A stretch of DNA of 64,000 nt from Datisca glomerata (Eukaryota; Streptophyta; Magnoliopsida; Cucurbitales; Datiscaceae). The stretch spans positions 1 through 64,000 of the forward strand of contig QANY01007891.1 in NCBI GenBank assembly GCA_003255025.1, given 5' to 3'. Every line of letters starts with the position of its first letter. The stretch's first letter is position 1. Below, one piece after another: positions 1-10,004 of this stretch. The notes below the pieces were generated by a model that did no database searches, had not been told where the DNA came from, and worked only from the letters and a program-made list of their open reading frames with translations. A program made the position numbers and the translations under genes.

Positions 1-1559
1 ATATATATATATATATATATGATGATGATGATAGCTCATAAAAAATATGATAGTTAAAAAATAACACACAATAATTTAAAGTGTCATATCTAGCACTTGG
101 ACGACCTTAGTATTTGTTTTCACTTGATCATTGGTGGACTTTTTAAAGTTGTGGTGATAAGTGTGGTTAGAGTCTAAAGTTCTTACCAGGCTCCCAGGTT
201 TTCCACACTATTACCCAAATGGAGTAACATGAGCCCCCAAACAGTATCCCAAAAGGGTTGACTTGAGTAAGAACTTTCACGAAGACATTCCAATACTCAT
301 TCTCACTAATCCTAAAGGGAAAGCCCAGGTATAGGGCTAGTGCATGTGTGTGAAGTTAGAAATTATGTAAAGAATATATATCATAAAAAAATAATAACAA
401 ACTATATACAACTACAAGCATGAATAAGAAAAATAAAGAACCACACAAAGGGATAGTATATGATAAAATTTTGGCTTGACACTTTATCAATCTAAATAAA
501 TTTAAACCGATTACGTCCCTGGTAGAGTCGTCAAGTTGTTGCAACGTGCATGCGATGGGGACCGGCGATTGAAAAATCATTTTGAAAAAAAAAATTCACT
601 GTCACCACCAATCACTCTAGGGTGTGATGTGTCACCCTTTTACATAAATTTTAGTTTATGAAAACTTAAATTTGGTTCATGAGTCATTTATATGTGGGGA
701 AGGTATTAACACCCCACAACACCCATTGCTAAAATGGTTACCAAATTCAATCAAATACTATCCAAATTATATTTTAAAAAAGGTTAAAGAAACTCAGTTT
801 TGAATGTCCCGTTTGGTATATTTTGCATCATAAAAATGAATAAAATAAATTACCTTTAGTGAGTGGTACAAAAACCATTGAAATGTAATTTTTTAGTTTT
901 TAAAAAAAAATTTAAATCAAAGTTATTCTCGTTATCCCAAAAATAATTCTTCACCTCAGTAATTCAAAAAATTTGATATTCCATAAATCTCAAAGTCCGT
1001 CATCAGAATTCTTAGTAAAAAAGATTGATAAAGATGATAAAATTTGAATTTACGTGTAATTTTGTGAGACAAACATATACATGTCATATAATCATAAATG
1101 AATGAGTATTAAAATATAAATATGATAATATAAGAGAGTTTTATAAATGAAGATCTAAACAAAGTTTATATTAATAAATTAAAAAGGTAAAAGAAATAAA
1201 TAGATAAAAAAAGTTAGAATCACATGTAGTTGTATAATAACAAAGTGGAGAAAATGTAAAGTAGAAGTTGAAGATGCAAAACATGTAAAAGAAGATAAAT
1301 GTAAAAAATGTAAAGTGAAATGAATATTAAAATAAATAAAAGAGAGGAAATTAAAATAAATATAAATATAAAAAAAACAAAACGAAAAACAAACAAAAAA
1401 AAGGGGAGGGGGGACAAAGGTCACCCTCGGGTACACCATCTAAAATAGTTTTTTTTTACTTTTAATATAATTGTCATATTACAAATAAAGTAATATTATA
1501 TACCTTTTTATATAAATAATTTTGAACTATAAAATTTTACAAATATAGATATATATAAT
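1..1559. other. AT-rich spacer, no gene recognised
   Basis: The stretch opens with a short TA dinucleotide run (1-20) followed by GAT triplets. The rest is AT-rich with many stops in all frames. A purine-rich stretch at about 1,375-1,425 gives Phe-rich open frames on the minus strand, which I take as composition artefacts. I see no recognisable protein, RNA gene or transposon end here. Confidence 0.6.
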
Positions 1560-2047
1560 TAGTATAAGTATACCCTGTATTTTTACTAAATAGTCTACTA
1601 ATTATCATTTCTTTCTTTTTTCAATAACTGCTTCGAATAGCAAAAAATTACGGACGGTAATTAGTTGAACCGAGCGTCATGTAAAAAATGATCAATAAAA
1701 TTTTAAAATAGAATATTTTTTTGGGATATAAATATACCCATTTTTTTTATTTTGGACTACTTAGTTTACTAATTATCATGATTTATTTCTTCTTTTACTG
1801 CTAATCAAATAGCAAGTGAATGATCACAGATGACAACTAGTTCAAACAAGTGTCACTAAAATGATGAATAAAATTTTAAGATAAAAATAAAAGTTTTTTT
1901 GGGATATAAATATACCATTTTAATTTTGGACTACTTAGTTTACTAGTTACCCGTATTTCCTTTCTTCCGTCATTACTAATCAATATAACAAATGAATGAT
2001 CGTGAATGATAACTAGTTCAAACAAGTATCACTGAAATAGCAAGAGG
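1560..2047. repeat. Tandem repeat, three diverged copies of about 165 bp
   Basis: Three head-to-tail copies begin near 1,560, 1,717 and 1,893. Shared landmarks are a 'gggatataaatatacc' block (copies 2 and 3), 'ctacttagtttacta', a run ending 'aactagttcaaacaagt', and an 'aatgatgaataaaattttaa' block. Copy 1 is the most diverged. There is no coding potential. It could be a degraded minisatellite or a piece of an unidentified element. Confidence 0.75.
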
Positions 2048-3039
2048 GTCTAAAATAATGAAAAGACTTGTGAGAACATTAAAAAATTTCAAAACACAAA
2101 TATTTGCGTAATCTTTATATAAATGTTTAACTCTCTATTTTATGCATTTTTATGTATGAGAAATTATAATAGGGGATTGCGCATCAAATATACACTTTCA
2201 ACCCGTTAAAGGGTTGATTCACATTGAGTTAGCTTTACATCCCTCAAAGACTTTATCATCATCCTCATTGATTGAGTTGATGACAAAGATATCTCATGAT
2301 CAAGTTTGTAGGGAAATCATCAATGCACACATAAAATTCAAGATTAAGAGTAAAAGATGAAGAAGAAGAAACAAACACTTATATATGGAAAATGAAACAA
2401 AGACTATGCACTACATGAGTATGAAGGACATAGGATGAAGAATAAAGAACAAGATAAATAGATATGACATGTATACCTATTAGTTAACCAAGGCGGTCCT
2501 AATTTAAGTGATGAAATCTATTAATTAAAATTAGTCTATTTAGTTTTAATTAAGAGATATTTTCAGTCAATCTTGACCATTTGGTTTCACTGTAAATAGG
2601 AGGTTTTTCTTAGAAATTAAATCATTCAGCACCATTAGTGAGAGAAGAGAAACCATATAGAGACAATTCTTCTCCCCATTCAAAAAATTAGAGAGGGAAG
2701 GAAAGGTAAGCTTCTTCTTCCAAGTGCTCACATACTGGTAATCGATTGGCGGCCAGGAGAAATAGCTAGAAAGATCATGAGGTATCAATAATCGGTATAT
2801 GGTGATCACGCCAGCAGCGGGCAGTATAGGGGCGATGACTCTTCTCATAACTTCACAGGTTTGCACATAGATCAAAGATACAGTTCGCACGTAGATCCAA
2901 ATTCAAATCATGACAAAAAAAATCAATTTTTTGGGGTGCACCCTTCAAGGGTATGATTTCTGTGTTCGTTATAGTTTAGGTTAGATTGTTTAATAATCAA
3001 ATTTTAAGATTGAGACATTTTTCCATCGCGTCAATCCCT
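2048..3039. other. Spacer, no gene recognised
   Basis: AT-rich sequence with no frame longer than about 107 codons and no recognised domain. Because LINE-derived coding remnants lie just to the right on the minus strand, part of this stretch may be the 3' tail of that LINE. I cannot show that directly. Confidence 0.4.
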
Positions 3040-3340
3040 TCAAAATGAAGATTAGAAGATTGACCAGCCAATAACCTAGACACAAGCATCAAAGGAACAT
3101 AATACTACTTTAGTCCTGCCAAAGTAGAAGATGAGATATACCACGATCACAGTCTGTAATCGTAAGTGAAGTAACAACTATGAAGGTAGACAAACACAAT
3201 AGAGCCCTCCGTCAACAACCTCCAAAAGAGATTTTTCAACATTGTCTTGTTAGAAAGTAAAGGTCCTTAATGCCAAGACCGCACTCCCTTTTGACTTGCA
3301 ATGAAACTTCCAAGTCACTTGAACAGATTTACGAATATCA
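3040..3340 (-). pseudogene. LINE (non-LTR retrotransposon) ORF2 fragment, C-terminal to the RT
   Basis: Minus-strand conceptual translation, with frameshifts, matches the region that follows the reverse transcriptase in plant L1-like ORF2. It reads 'GLGIKDLYFL', then a Leu/Trp-rich helix, then 'FVFVYLHSCYFT', 'ISSSTLAGLK' and 'RLLAGQS', in the family order (GGLGI block, W-rich helix, SSSIWPGLK-like block, W-L-G-D-G block). Several stops show it is dead. It is probably the same LINE copy as 3,627-3,760 and 7,710-7,890, later split by the LTR element at 4,495-7,652. Family assignment is from motif memory only. Confidence 0.6.
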
Positions 3341-3626
3341 ACTAAACTTGTCTAAAAAAAGTTTCTAATAGCAACATTTTAATATTTTAAAAGAGAAGAA
3401 GGCTGAAAATAAACTTAAAAAGAGTGCAAAATTAATCTTGAATCACAGAGTTAATGAGACATAACATACCCGTCATTGATAAAGTATAATCCTCCTAATA
3501 TTTCATGCTTTTAATTTTATTAGCCCAAGGGATCAGTCAACAACGTCTACAAGCAACAACAAATAGAGTAACCCCTAAAAAAGTCATGGGGTCTCCCTCT
3601 TGCGCATTTTAGACATGGAAAGAAAT

Positions 3627-3760
3627 TCATTCATTCAGGACCTTGCGATGCCCCTGTAAAAATAAATGGAAGATTTCTCCCAATTAACTGGTTGACTTGA
3701 AAAGGAGCCATAAAGCTCAAAGGATCTATAAACACCCACAGATTCTAAAGAGAATCTAAT
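3627..3760 (-). pseudogene. LINE reverse-transcriptase fragment (block after the YADD motif)
   Basis: On the minus strand a short segment reads 'VNWEKSSIYFYRGI', the conserved block that follows the RT active site in plant LINEs (V-N-x-x-K-S-x-I-x-F). The DNA is closely similar to 8,318-8,435, where the same block follows an RT active-site fragment. Tandem placement and orientation support one broken LINE copy running from 7,890 down to about 3,040 with a younger LTR element inserted. Confidence 0.6.
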
Positions 3761-4094
3761 AGTAGTCAATTCTGTTTCGCTGGTTATTTTAATTGTTTGA
3801 AAAAATGGAACATTCCAAATATTTTAGTATTCCAAGGTTCCGAAAAAAATTTCTGATAATATAAAATAGTATTATAAAGAAGATATGTAAAAAAGTTTGA
3901 ATAATGACATATTAAGATACAACTAATTAATTTCTATTTAGCATCAACACATAGTTCTCATTAGAAAAATTAAAATAATTCATTTTAGCTACTAAATTTT
4001 TATTTATAAAAAAAATAATAAAGTTAGTTTTTCAATAGTAAAGTAGTACAAAGTAAAATATACAGAAAACTCACTTTTTATCAATAAAAATTAA
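3761..4094. other. AT-rich spacer, nothing recognised
   Basis: No open frame or repeat signature is visible. It separates the LINE fragment from the GGTTCG-type element. Confidence 0.4.
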
Positions 4095-4359
4095 GGATGT
4101 TCACAGTTCGGTTCGGTCAGTCTTTTGGTAAAAAAATCGAACAGGTCAGTCTTTCGGTATCATTAATTAAAAAAAATTAATAATTTTTAAATGATATTAT
4201 TGAAAACAATATAAAATTAAAGTTTTGTTCGGTTTGGTTCGGTACGGTTCAAAAAACTGAACATTTTCTAAATCAAATCGAACCGCAGGGACCAAAAGAA
4301 CTGACTGAACCAACCATTTTTTATTCGGTTAAATCGGTTCGGGACAGTTTTGAACACCC
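4095..4359. mobile_element. GGTTCG-rich inverted-repeat element, copy 1
   Basis: The element begins with 'ggatgttcacagttcggttcgg' on + and ends with the inverted form (…ggttcgggacagttttgaacaccc). The termini are therefore inverted repeats of the form GGNTGTTCA plus GGTTCGGT motifs. Internal GGTTCGGT/AACCGAAC motifs recur in both orientations. It has no coding capacity. Two similarly built copies lie at 7,901-8,296 and 51,622-52,120. Size (265 bp) and structure fit a MITE-like or foldback element, but I did not find an unambiguous target duplication. Confidence 0.55.
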
Positions 4360-4494
4360 ATAATAAAAATAATGTAGAAAAGAATTCAAAAACAATAAAA
4401 AATAGTTTTTCGCATCCTCGGGTTCAACCCCGGGACAATGAGGCATAATGGGTGCCTAATAGTACATTGAGCACCACTAAACCATCATTTATAG

Positions 4495-4990
4495 TGTTAT
4501 GGGTGTTTTTCCAAGCTCCAATAGTGAGAAGACAGGTGTCACACCACATCGAGAAGCCTATGACGAAAGAAAGTTTCTAAAGAGAATGACCGACCTCATC
4601 CTATCAAAGACAGGCATCGTGTCTTGTGAGACTTCCACAACAGGCGTTCAAGAGGCTTCTTTGACACGCTTCTCCCCATCGAAGACCTAAATATAAATAT
4701 ATCTACCGACAAACAAAAGAGGTATGCCTTCTCTCCCCTAAGGAAATTATGCCAAAATATCGACTAAATATTGACTTAGGCATCAGAGGCTATTTGATGA
4801 GGAAATCACCCATTGTTCTCTTCATCTTAGGTTTTTTGTTTATCTTTTACAGACATTGAGGCCATGAGGAATTTCAGCTAAAGGGAGGGACATGTATAAC
4901 ATCATCGTTGCTGATTCCTCCGGTCAGGTGGACGCCTACACTTAACACATGAGACAAGCATCTGTACTGTTGATGTTTTCAGCTAAAACA
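4495..4990 (+). repeat. 5' LTR of element F
   Basis: It starts 'tgttatgggtg' and ends 'agctaaaaca'. It aligns to the 3' LTR (6,984-7,652) at both ends but lacks an internal block of about 170 bp present there (around 7,080-7,310). A TATA-like 'atataaata' near 4,690 corresponds to 'gtataaata' near 7,343 in the 3' LTR, the expected LTR promoter position. Confidence 0.8.
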
Positions 4991-4991
4991 A

Positions 4992-5012
4992 TTGGCGTCG
5001 TTTGTGTGGACG
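4992..5012 (+). other. Primer-binding site, Tat/Retand-like (element F)
   Basis: Two bases after the 5' LTR the sequence reads 'ttggcgtcgtttgtgtgga'. It differs by a few changes from the TTGGCGCCGTCTGTGGGA form common in Tat-lineage Ty3/gypsy elements. That placement is the main clue to the family of this otherwise non-coding element. Confidence 0.6.
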
Positions 5013-6156
5013 ACTATAAATCATTTGGAACCCTTTCTCTCCTACAAGGAGAGAATGGGTCCGGTATTTTATGCGATGAAGTCCGAGACAAAAGGGAGGA
5101 TTCATCTTTTCCCCCGTGGGAGAGAAACTTTATGTCGTCATGATGATTACTTGACAGGAGAAGAAAGGCATGCAAGTCACCTCTGACTCTTAAACAGCCT
5201 CTTGCACAGAAATGGTCCTCCCCCATGACTCAAAGTCTCTCTAGCAGAACCTTCACGCACTCACAGAACCCTAGGGGAAAACTACATAAAACTGGCGGGA
5301 CTATCTCCTGCTCAGTGAGGGTGCCATCACTTAGAGAAATCAGGACCAAAATGAAACTAGACTACGGATGGCTAAGCTCGCCCTTTGTAAATATCTGGTT
5401 TGGGTCATCCCAGAAGGACAGAGGAGGAGAACAAAATCACTAGACTGGTCAGCAAACTAAACCTAATTTGGCACCCCGATCAAGAAATGGGGACGATCAA
5501 CAGTTTTTACACTGGCCTCTAAAGGGACAGGGCCCTGGACACCGGGCGCACGCCAACGTAGCCCCACCCCTAATGACACCTCCAAACGAAACGAATGAGC
5601 CAACAAGGAGGAAGGATCTGGTGAATGGTCAAATTCCTTGAGGGCGGTCTGAAGAAGAACTCGGAAGACCAAGGTTTTTAATCTTTCTCCATTAGGATAA
5701 CCATATATGAAGGATAAAGACAAACCCATACCACTCCAGAAGCAAAGTGTGGAGGTTGGGAGGTCCTACCATTGATGCGAAGATGCATCCTGGGAGACAA
5801 AATGCACCAGGCCCAGTAAGGGATGAAACGAAAGCTAGGGAAATGAGGAGCTCGACCTCTTTTAGAGGTATGCTACAACGTACGCTCCTTAGGTTACAGA
5901 GCTAATTGGGATTCCGAGATAGACCCATCACAATGGAAACATCAAGACTATAAGGTATGAATTTAATAAATACGCATAAGTTTCATAGGATTTATTTTGG
6001 GAACGTTTCTTCATTCACCCTCAATTAGAGTAGAGAAAACAAGTTTCTTTTTTTAAACGATCAATGCCAGGGTGTAACAGAAGACAAGGTTATGTACTCA
6101 ACAACATTTATCAAATAAATGGAAGGGAGCAACTCTTCTAGAAAGTATGATTAAGA
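5013..6156 (+). other. Non-coding interior of element F
   Basis: Only short open frames (up to 88 codons, on both strands) occur, and none matches a retroelement domain that I recognise. I read this as the internal domain of a LARD-type derivative rather than as host genes. Confidence 0.55.
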
Positions 6157-6310
6157 TTTAAAAAGTGATGACTGGTGAGGTGCTCTAGCCCACTAGTCGG
6201 GATTAAACAAAAAATGATAACTGGTGAGGTGCTAGCCCATTAGTCAAGATGAAACAAAAAGTGATAACTGGTGAGGTGCTCTAGCCCACTAGTCGAGATT
6301 AAATAAAAAG
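6157..6310 (+). repeat. Tandem repeat of about 53 bp, three copies, in element F
   Basis: The unit contains 'aaaaagtgataactggtgag', 'gtgctctagcccactagtcg' and 'agattaaac'. Copies start near 6,157, 6,210 and 6,257. The middle copy lacks 'ctct'. The reverse complement of the same unit makes an eight-copy array at 16,190-16,610 in element G, which ties F and G to one family. Tandem repeats in this part of Tat-lineage elements are known. Confidence 0.85.
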
Positions 6311-6983
6311 TGGTGTATGTCAAGCACCCTATGAGGAGAAGGGAGTGACAGCTATGAGAAAGGAGAGAGAGAACCCCCAAAACGGAAGGAGCCCCTAGAG
6401 GAGGAATGATTGTTATTCTCCCAAGGGGATTGAGAGGAGAGACGAAGATGAACATGGATTTCAATTCTGTCAAGAAGGCAAGGATGTGGGAAATGAGAAG
6501 GAGGACTGCTCATCTATAGGCCTTGAGGGGAAAATCACCGATTTAATGGGCATAAATTAAAATGGGCCATAATGGTGACCGATGGGGCTACTCTACAATC
6601 AATAAGCTACCGATTCCCGGTCTAATGAGAATATTCTGGAAAACTATAATGGTAAAATGAAGTGACGTGACGTATCGAGAAGTCAGAACTAATAAAATAG
6701 TGACCCTCACCCCATCTACGCACACCCATGTGCCATTAATGCTCCCACTCCCTAGGGGTTGACGATCTCAAAATGTGGAAAAGGTGAAACAATGCACGCA
6801 TGAACAACATAAGGGTTTAGATAAATAATTCCATTCGGTGCAGTCTCCCATGATGAATAAAAAGACATAAGAGTGAGATGCTCAAGGCTGATGAGGTTAG
6901 CGCGCCCAGATAGCTTGGATGCTGAGCTCGGATAGTGAAGTCTTCGAACTCGGGTATTAAAAGCCACCCAAGTCCTCGACAAC

Positions 6984-7652
6984 TGTTATAGGTATTTTTC
7001 CTAGCTCCAATAGTGCAATGACACGTGTTACACCACATCAAGAAGCCTATGACAAAAGAAAGTTTCTAAGGAGAAGGGCCGACCTCGGTTGGTCAGCCTC
7101 AAGGAAGTTTGGTTGTATAGACCCAAACACGTATAAGAGATTAAAGCTCGTGAGGACAGCTCGAGGAGTAATGAGCACAAGGCCATTAGTGCCCGCTGAA
7201 AGTAGCACTCAGCATGTCCAATCGCCATGACAAGATGTTAGAATAGCCTATGTTCAGTCAAGGTCACCACCCTTCTATACAATTAAAGACAACACGTCTA
7301 TGGGAGGCTTATTCGACATGCTTGTTCCCACCAAAGACTCATGTATAAATACATCCACCAACAAATGGAAGAGGTATGCCCTCTCTCCCCTAATAAAATT
7401 ATGCCAAAATATCGATCAAATACTGACTTAGGCATCGAAGGTCCTTCGGAGAGGAAACCACCATCGGCTCTCTTCGTCTTAGAGTTATTTGTTTATATTT
7501 TACAGATGTTGAGGTCGTGAAGAGTTTTAGCCAAAGGGAAGGACACATATAACATCATTGTTGCCGATTGCCCCAGTCAGGAGGACGCCTACACTTAAGC
7601 ACAGGAGACAAGCATAGAAGCATCTGTACTGTTGAAGTTTTCTACTAAAACA
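6984..7652 (+). repeat. 3' LTR of element F
   Basis: It starts 'tgttataggtat' and ends 'tctactaaaaca', followed directly by the TATAG duplication. At 669 bp it is longer than the 5' LTR because the 5' LTR suffered an internal deletion. It contains a TATA-like 'gtataaata' at about 7,343. Reverse-complement LTR pieces of the same family lie at 10,005-10,512 and 12,030-12,228. Confidence 0.8.
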
Positions 7653-7709
7653 TATAGTATTGTTTATTTTTGTTTCAACTTATACTTAAACGTAATATTT
7701 CTTAAAAGA

Positions 7710-7890
7710 AAACTCCGTCCCCATAAACAAAGTGTGCCGAAGCATGTATCACAGTCAGAGAACAATTCAGAGTTAGAGTGCTTGAGTCTATAATGTGAGT
7801 TATATTTCTGCTAAAAAATCCCTAGCTAACAAAAAAGAAAGGGGGAGAGGGGATCACTTTGCCGAACATCCTGATGTTAGGATTGTACAC
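7710..7890 (-). pseudogene. LINE reverse-transcriptase fragment (RQGDPLSP to YADD region)
   Basis: The minus strand reads 'VRQSDPLSPFLFC', the LINE RT block usually written G-V-R-Q-G-D-P-L-S-P. After a shift it reads 'SAHFVYGDGVFF', the position of the F-A-D-D active site. The second Asp of the pair is lost here and the frame is broken, so it is inactive. The DNA is a diverged duplicate of 8,463-8,640. It is cut off at 7,653 by element F and probably continues at 3,760. Confidence 0.7.
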
Positions 7891-7900
7891 ATAAAGTAGA

Positions 7901-8041
7901 GGTGTCCACGGTTCGATTTAGTAAGATAGTAGGCTATTTTGTAATCGAACTAAATTTAAAGGTTATCTAAGTAACCGAACCAAATTGAAGTAGTAATTTT
8001 GATTCGGTTGGTTGTAGTCAGTTCAATTATTTATGGTTTTG

Positions 8042-8083
<42 letters not shown>

Positions 8084-8296
8084 TTGGGTGTTGATAATAC
8101 ACACGCGCGCGCGCCCGTGCACACACATATATATATATTAAGATATTGAAATATTAAAATACATTTTCATGGTTATAATATGTTCGAACCAAATCCTATT
8201 TTAGAAAAAAATTAACAGATGGAATAAAAGAATCGACGAAATCGGCTCAATTTATTTTTGTTTGGTATGATCAGTTCGGCTAATTTCTGGACACCT
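7901..8296. mobile_element. GGTTCG-rich inverted-repeat element, copy 2
   Basis: Left end 'ggtgtccacggttcg' and right end 'cagttcggctaatttctggacacc' are inverted repeats (GGTGTCCA…). Internal GGTTCG/CGAACC motifs match the copies at 4,095 and 51,622. It holds a TA run at about 8,050-8,080 and a CG/CA-rich run at 8,098-8,125. It sits between two LINE RT duplicates. There is no coding potential. Confidence 0.55.
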
Positions 8297-8317
8297 ACAC
8301 TCTAAACCATGTGAAAA

Positions 8318-8640
8318 TCAATCGTTCAGGACCTTGAGATGCCCCTACTAAAATAAATGGAGGATTTCTCCCTATTAACCTACTTTAAAGAAGCCTTAAA
8401 GCTCAAAATAATCTAAAACCACCAATAGATTCTGTGGAGAAACAACACAGAAAAGTAAAACATCATCCCTATTAACAAAGTGTGCAAAAGCATATATCAC
8501 AATTTGAGAACAAATCAGAGTCAGAGAGCCCGAGTTTATAAGGTGAGTAATATATCTGCTAAAAATCAGTATCCAAAAAAAAGAAAGGGGGGAGAGAGGA
8601 TCACCTTTACGAATAACCAACGTGTTTGGATTGTACCCTT
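8318..8640 (-). pseudogene. LINE reverse-transcriptase fragment with intact Asp-Asp pair
   Basis: Minus-strand frame 8,620 to 8,396 reads 'RKGDPLSPLSFF', then an RT palm segment, then 'FVNRDDVLLF' (the LINE F-A-D-D-x-x-L-F active-site block, both Asp kept). After a break comes 'VNREKSSIYFSRGI'. These three blocks occur in the correct order and spacing for an L1-like RT. Upstream and downstream ORF2 parts are absent or displaced. It duplicates 7,710-7,890 plus 3,627-3,760. Possibly it is a separate LINE copy of the same family. Confidence 0.75.
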
Positions 8641-9229
8641 AAAGCGTATAAAATTCTATGTTTTGATCACGACATTATTTTCAAATTAAAAATAAATGTT
8701 TATTCTTATATTTCATGCAGTACACTAGTGTAGAAGATCCACAATCATACAGTACTTGGTTTATAAGTCTTACGGAGTTTAGTTCATAGGAATAGGGTAT
8801 TAATCTAAGAGTTCTTTATGACTTAAAAACACTCATTTTCATAGTTTAGTGAAGCTAGGCGCTTCACTAAAAAAAGACTGTTGTGCATTAACTTTATCAT
8901 GTAGAATGACTTGGCTTAGTCACTAAGTGAAGTACCTAGTTAATGTACTAGTATATTTGAAATGCATTGAAAGAACTAATGAGTCTGATTTCGATAAAAT
9001 ACTACCTTAGGAAAATTATGACTCAATACTATTATATTATTAGTGCTCTTAATCTTGAGAGAATTATGAACTCAGAATAGCTTGGTTGTTTTGATATATT
9101 ATTATTCTGACTCTCTAAGTCAACACATTCTGCAAGTTAGACGACTGATTTGATAGATAATAAAGATGTACATATTCTTAATAGTAGAGTCTATGGACAC
9201 TTTTAAGTCAGTGAAATAGTACCCCTTAA
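8641..9229. other. AT-rich spacer, no gene recognised
   Basis: No frames of interest. It lies between the LINE fragment and the MITE. Confidence 0.4.
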
Positions 9230-9701
9230 GGGGTCGTTTGGTATAGGGATATCTTACTCCAGATTCCTGAAATGTTAGTGAAATTTAAAGATCCTCTTGT
9301 TTGTCATGATAAGTGACAAGGTTTTTAGATATCCAGAATAGAAAGATGCCCTCAAAATTGAGGGGTATCTCTATGTCCATCATCTCCCATTAATTCTTTT
9401 TTATGATATTTCTCAAACTAACTCACACCATATTTTATATACATGTTAAACAATAAGTAATTGGACAACTAATATATATTTTTATAATGTGATCAATTAA
9501 AATTTATTTACTAATTACCCAATATTGCTATAATTTTATTTGCAAACAAAGTAATTTAACATTCTCATCATTAAATCATAACATTCCGAAATGTAACAAA
9601 CAAAGTAATCTTAAATATCCATACATATATGTTCCCAAAATCATATTCTAGTAATTTTATTCTGAAAATCATTTACTCACAATCTTATACCAAACGACCC
9701 C
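9230..9701. mobile_element. Tourist-like MITE (PIF/Harbinger type), 472 bp
   Basis: Terminal inverted repeats are 'ggggtcgtttggtatagg' at the left and its near-complement ending 'ttataccaaacgacccc' at the right. The element is flanked by the trinucleotide TAA on both sides (9,227-9,229 and 9,702-9,704), the target typical of PIF/Harbinger insertions. It has no ORF and an AT-rich interior. Confidence 0.85.
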
Positions 9702-10004
9702 TAATAGAATATGTTTATATGATCATGGTAAACTAAGCGCTTTCTATCTCTACTATATAATTTGAGGTTTGATAATTTAATTTAAGGCTTCAAGTATGCA
9801 AATTATCATAGTTAATCAAATAGAATGTTATTTGGAACTTGGAGATATAAGATGTGTATAAATTAGTTTGATAATACTTTTACATATACATAATATTATA
9901 TTATGGATGGGGAGTACGTCATAAGTAATAGGTTAGAGATAATTACATCGAGTAATTTAAAGTACGATAAGGGTTCAATTACAATCCTATAATGGAACGA
10001 ATTA

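Larger units (their letters stand above)
4495..7652 (+). mobile_element. Non-autonomous LTR retrotransposon F with TATAG target duplication
   Basis: LTR-like sequences at 4,495-4,990 and 6,984-7,652 start TGTTAT and end CA. The element is flanked by identical 5-bp repeats, TATAG at 4,490-4,494 and at 7,653-7,657. The base run just inside the 5' LTR resembles the primer-binding site of Tat/Retand-lineage Ty3/gypsy elements. The roughly 2-kb interior has no gag, protease, RT or integrase that I can recognise. It is therefore a derivative that must have used enzymes in trans. The interior holds a 3-copy tandem repeat (6,157-6,310) also found in element G. It interrupts a minus-strand LINE. Confidence 0.85.

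Noticed and set aside
4410..4485. tRNA-like phrase ('gggttcaaccccgggaca' and 'gagcaccactaaaccatc')
   Set aside because: The GGTTCAA..CC part resembles a T-arm/B box, but I could not build a cloverleaf with an acceptor stem, so no tRNA is called; maybe a tRNA-related repeat.
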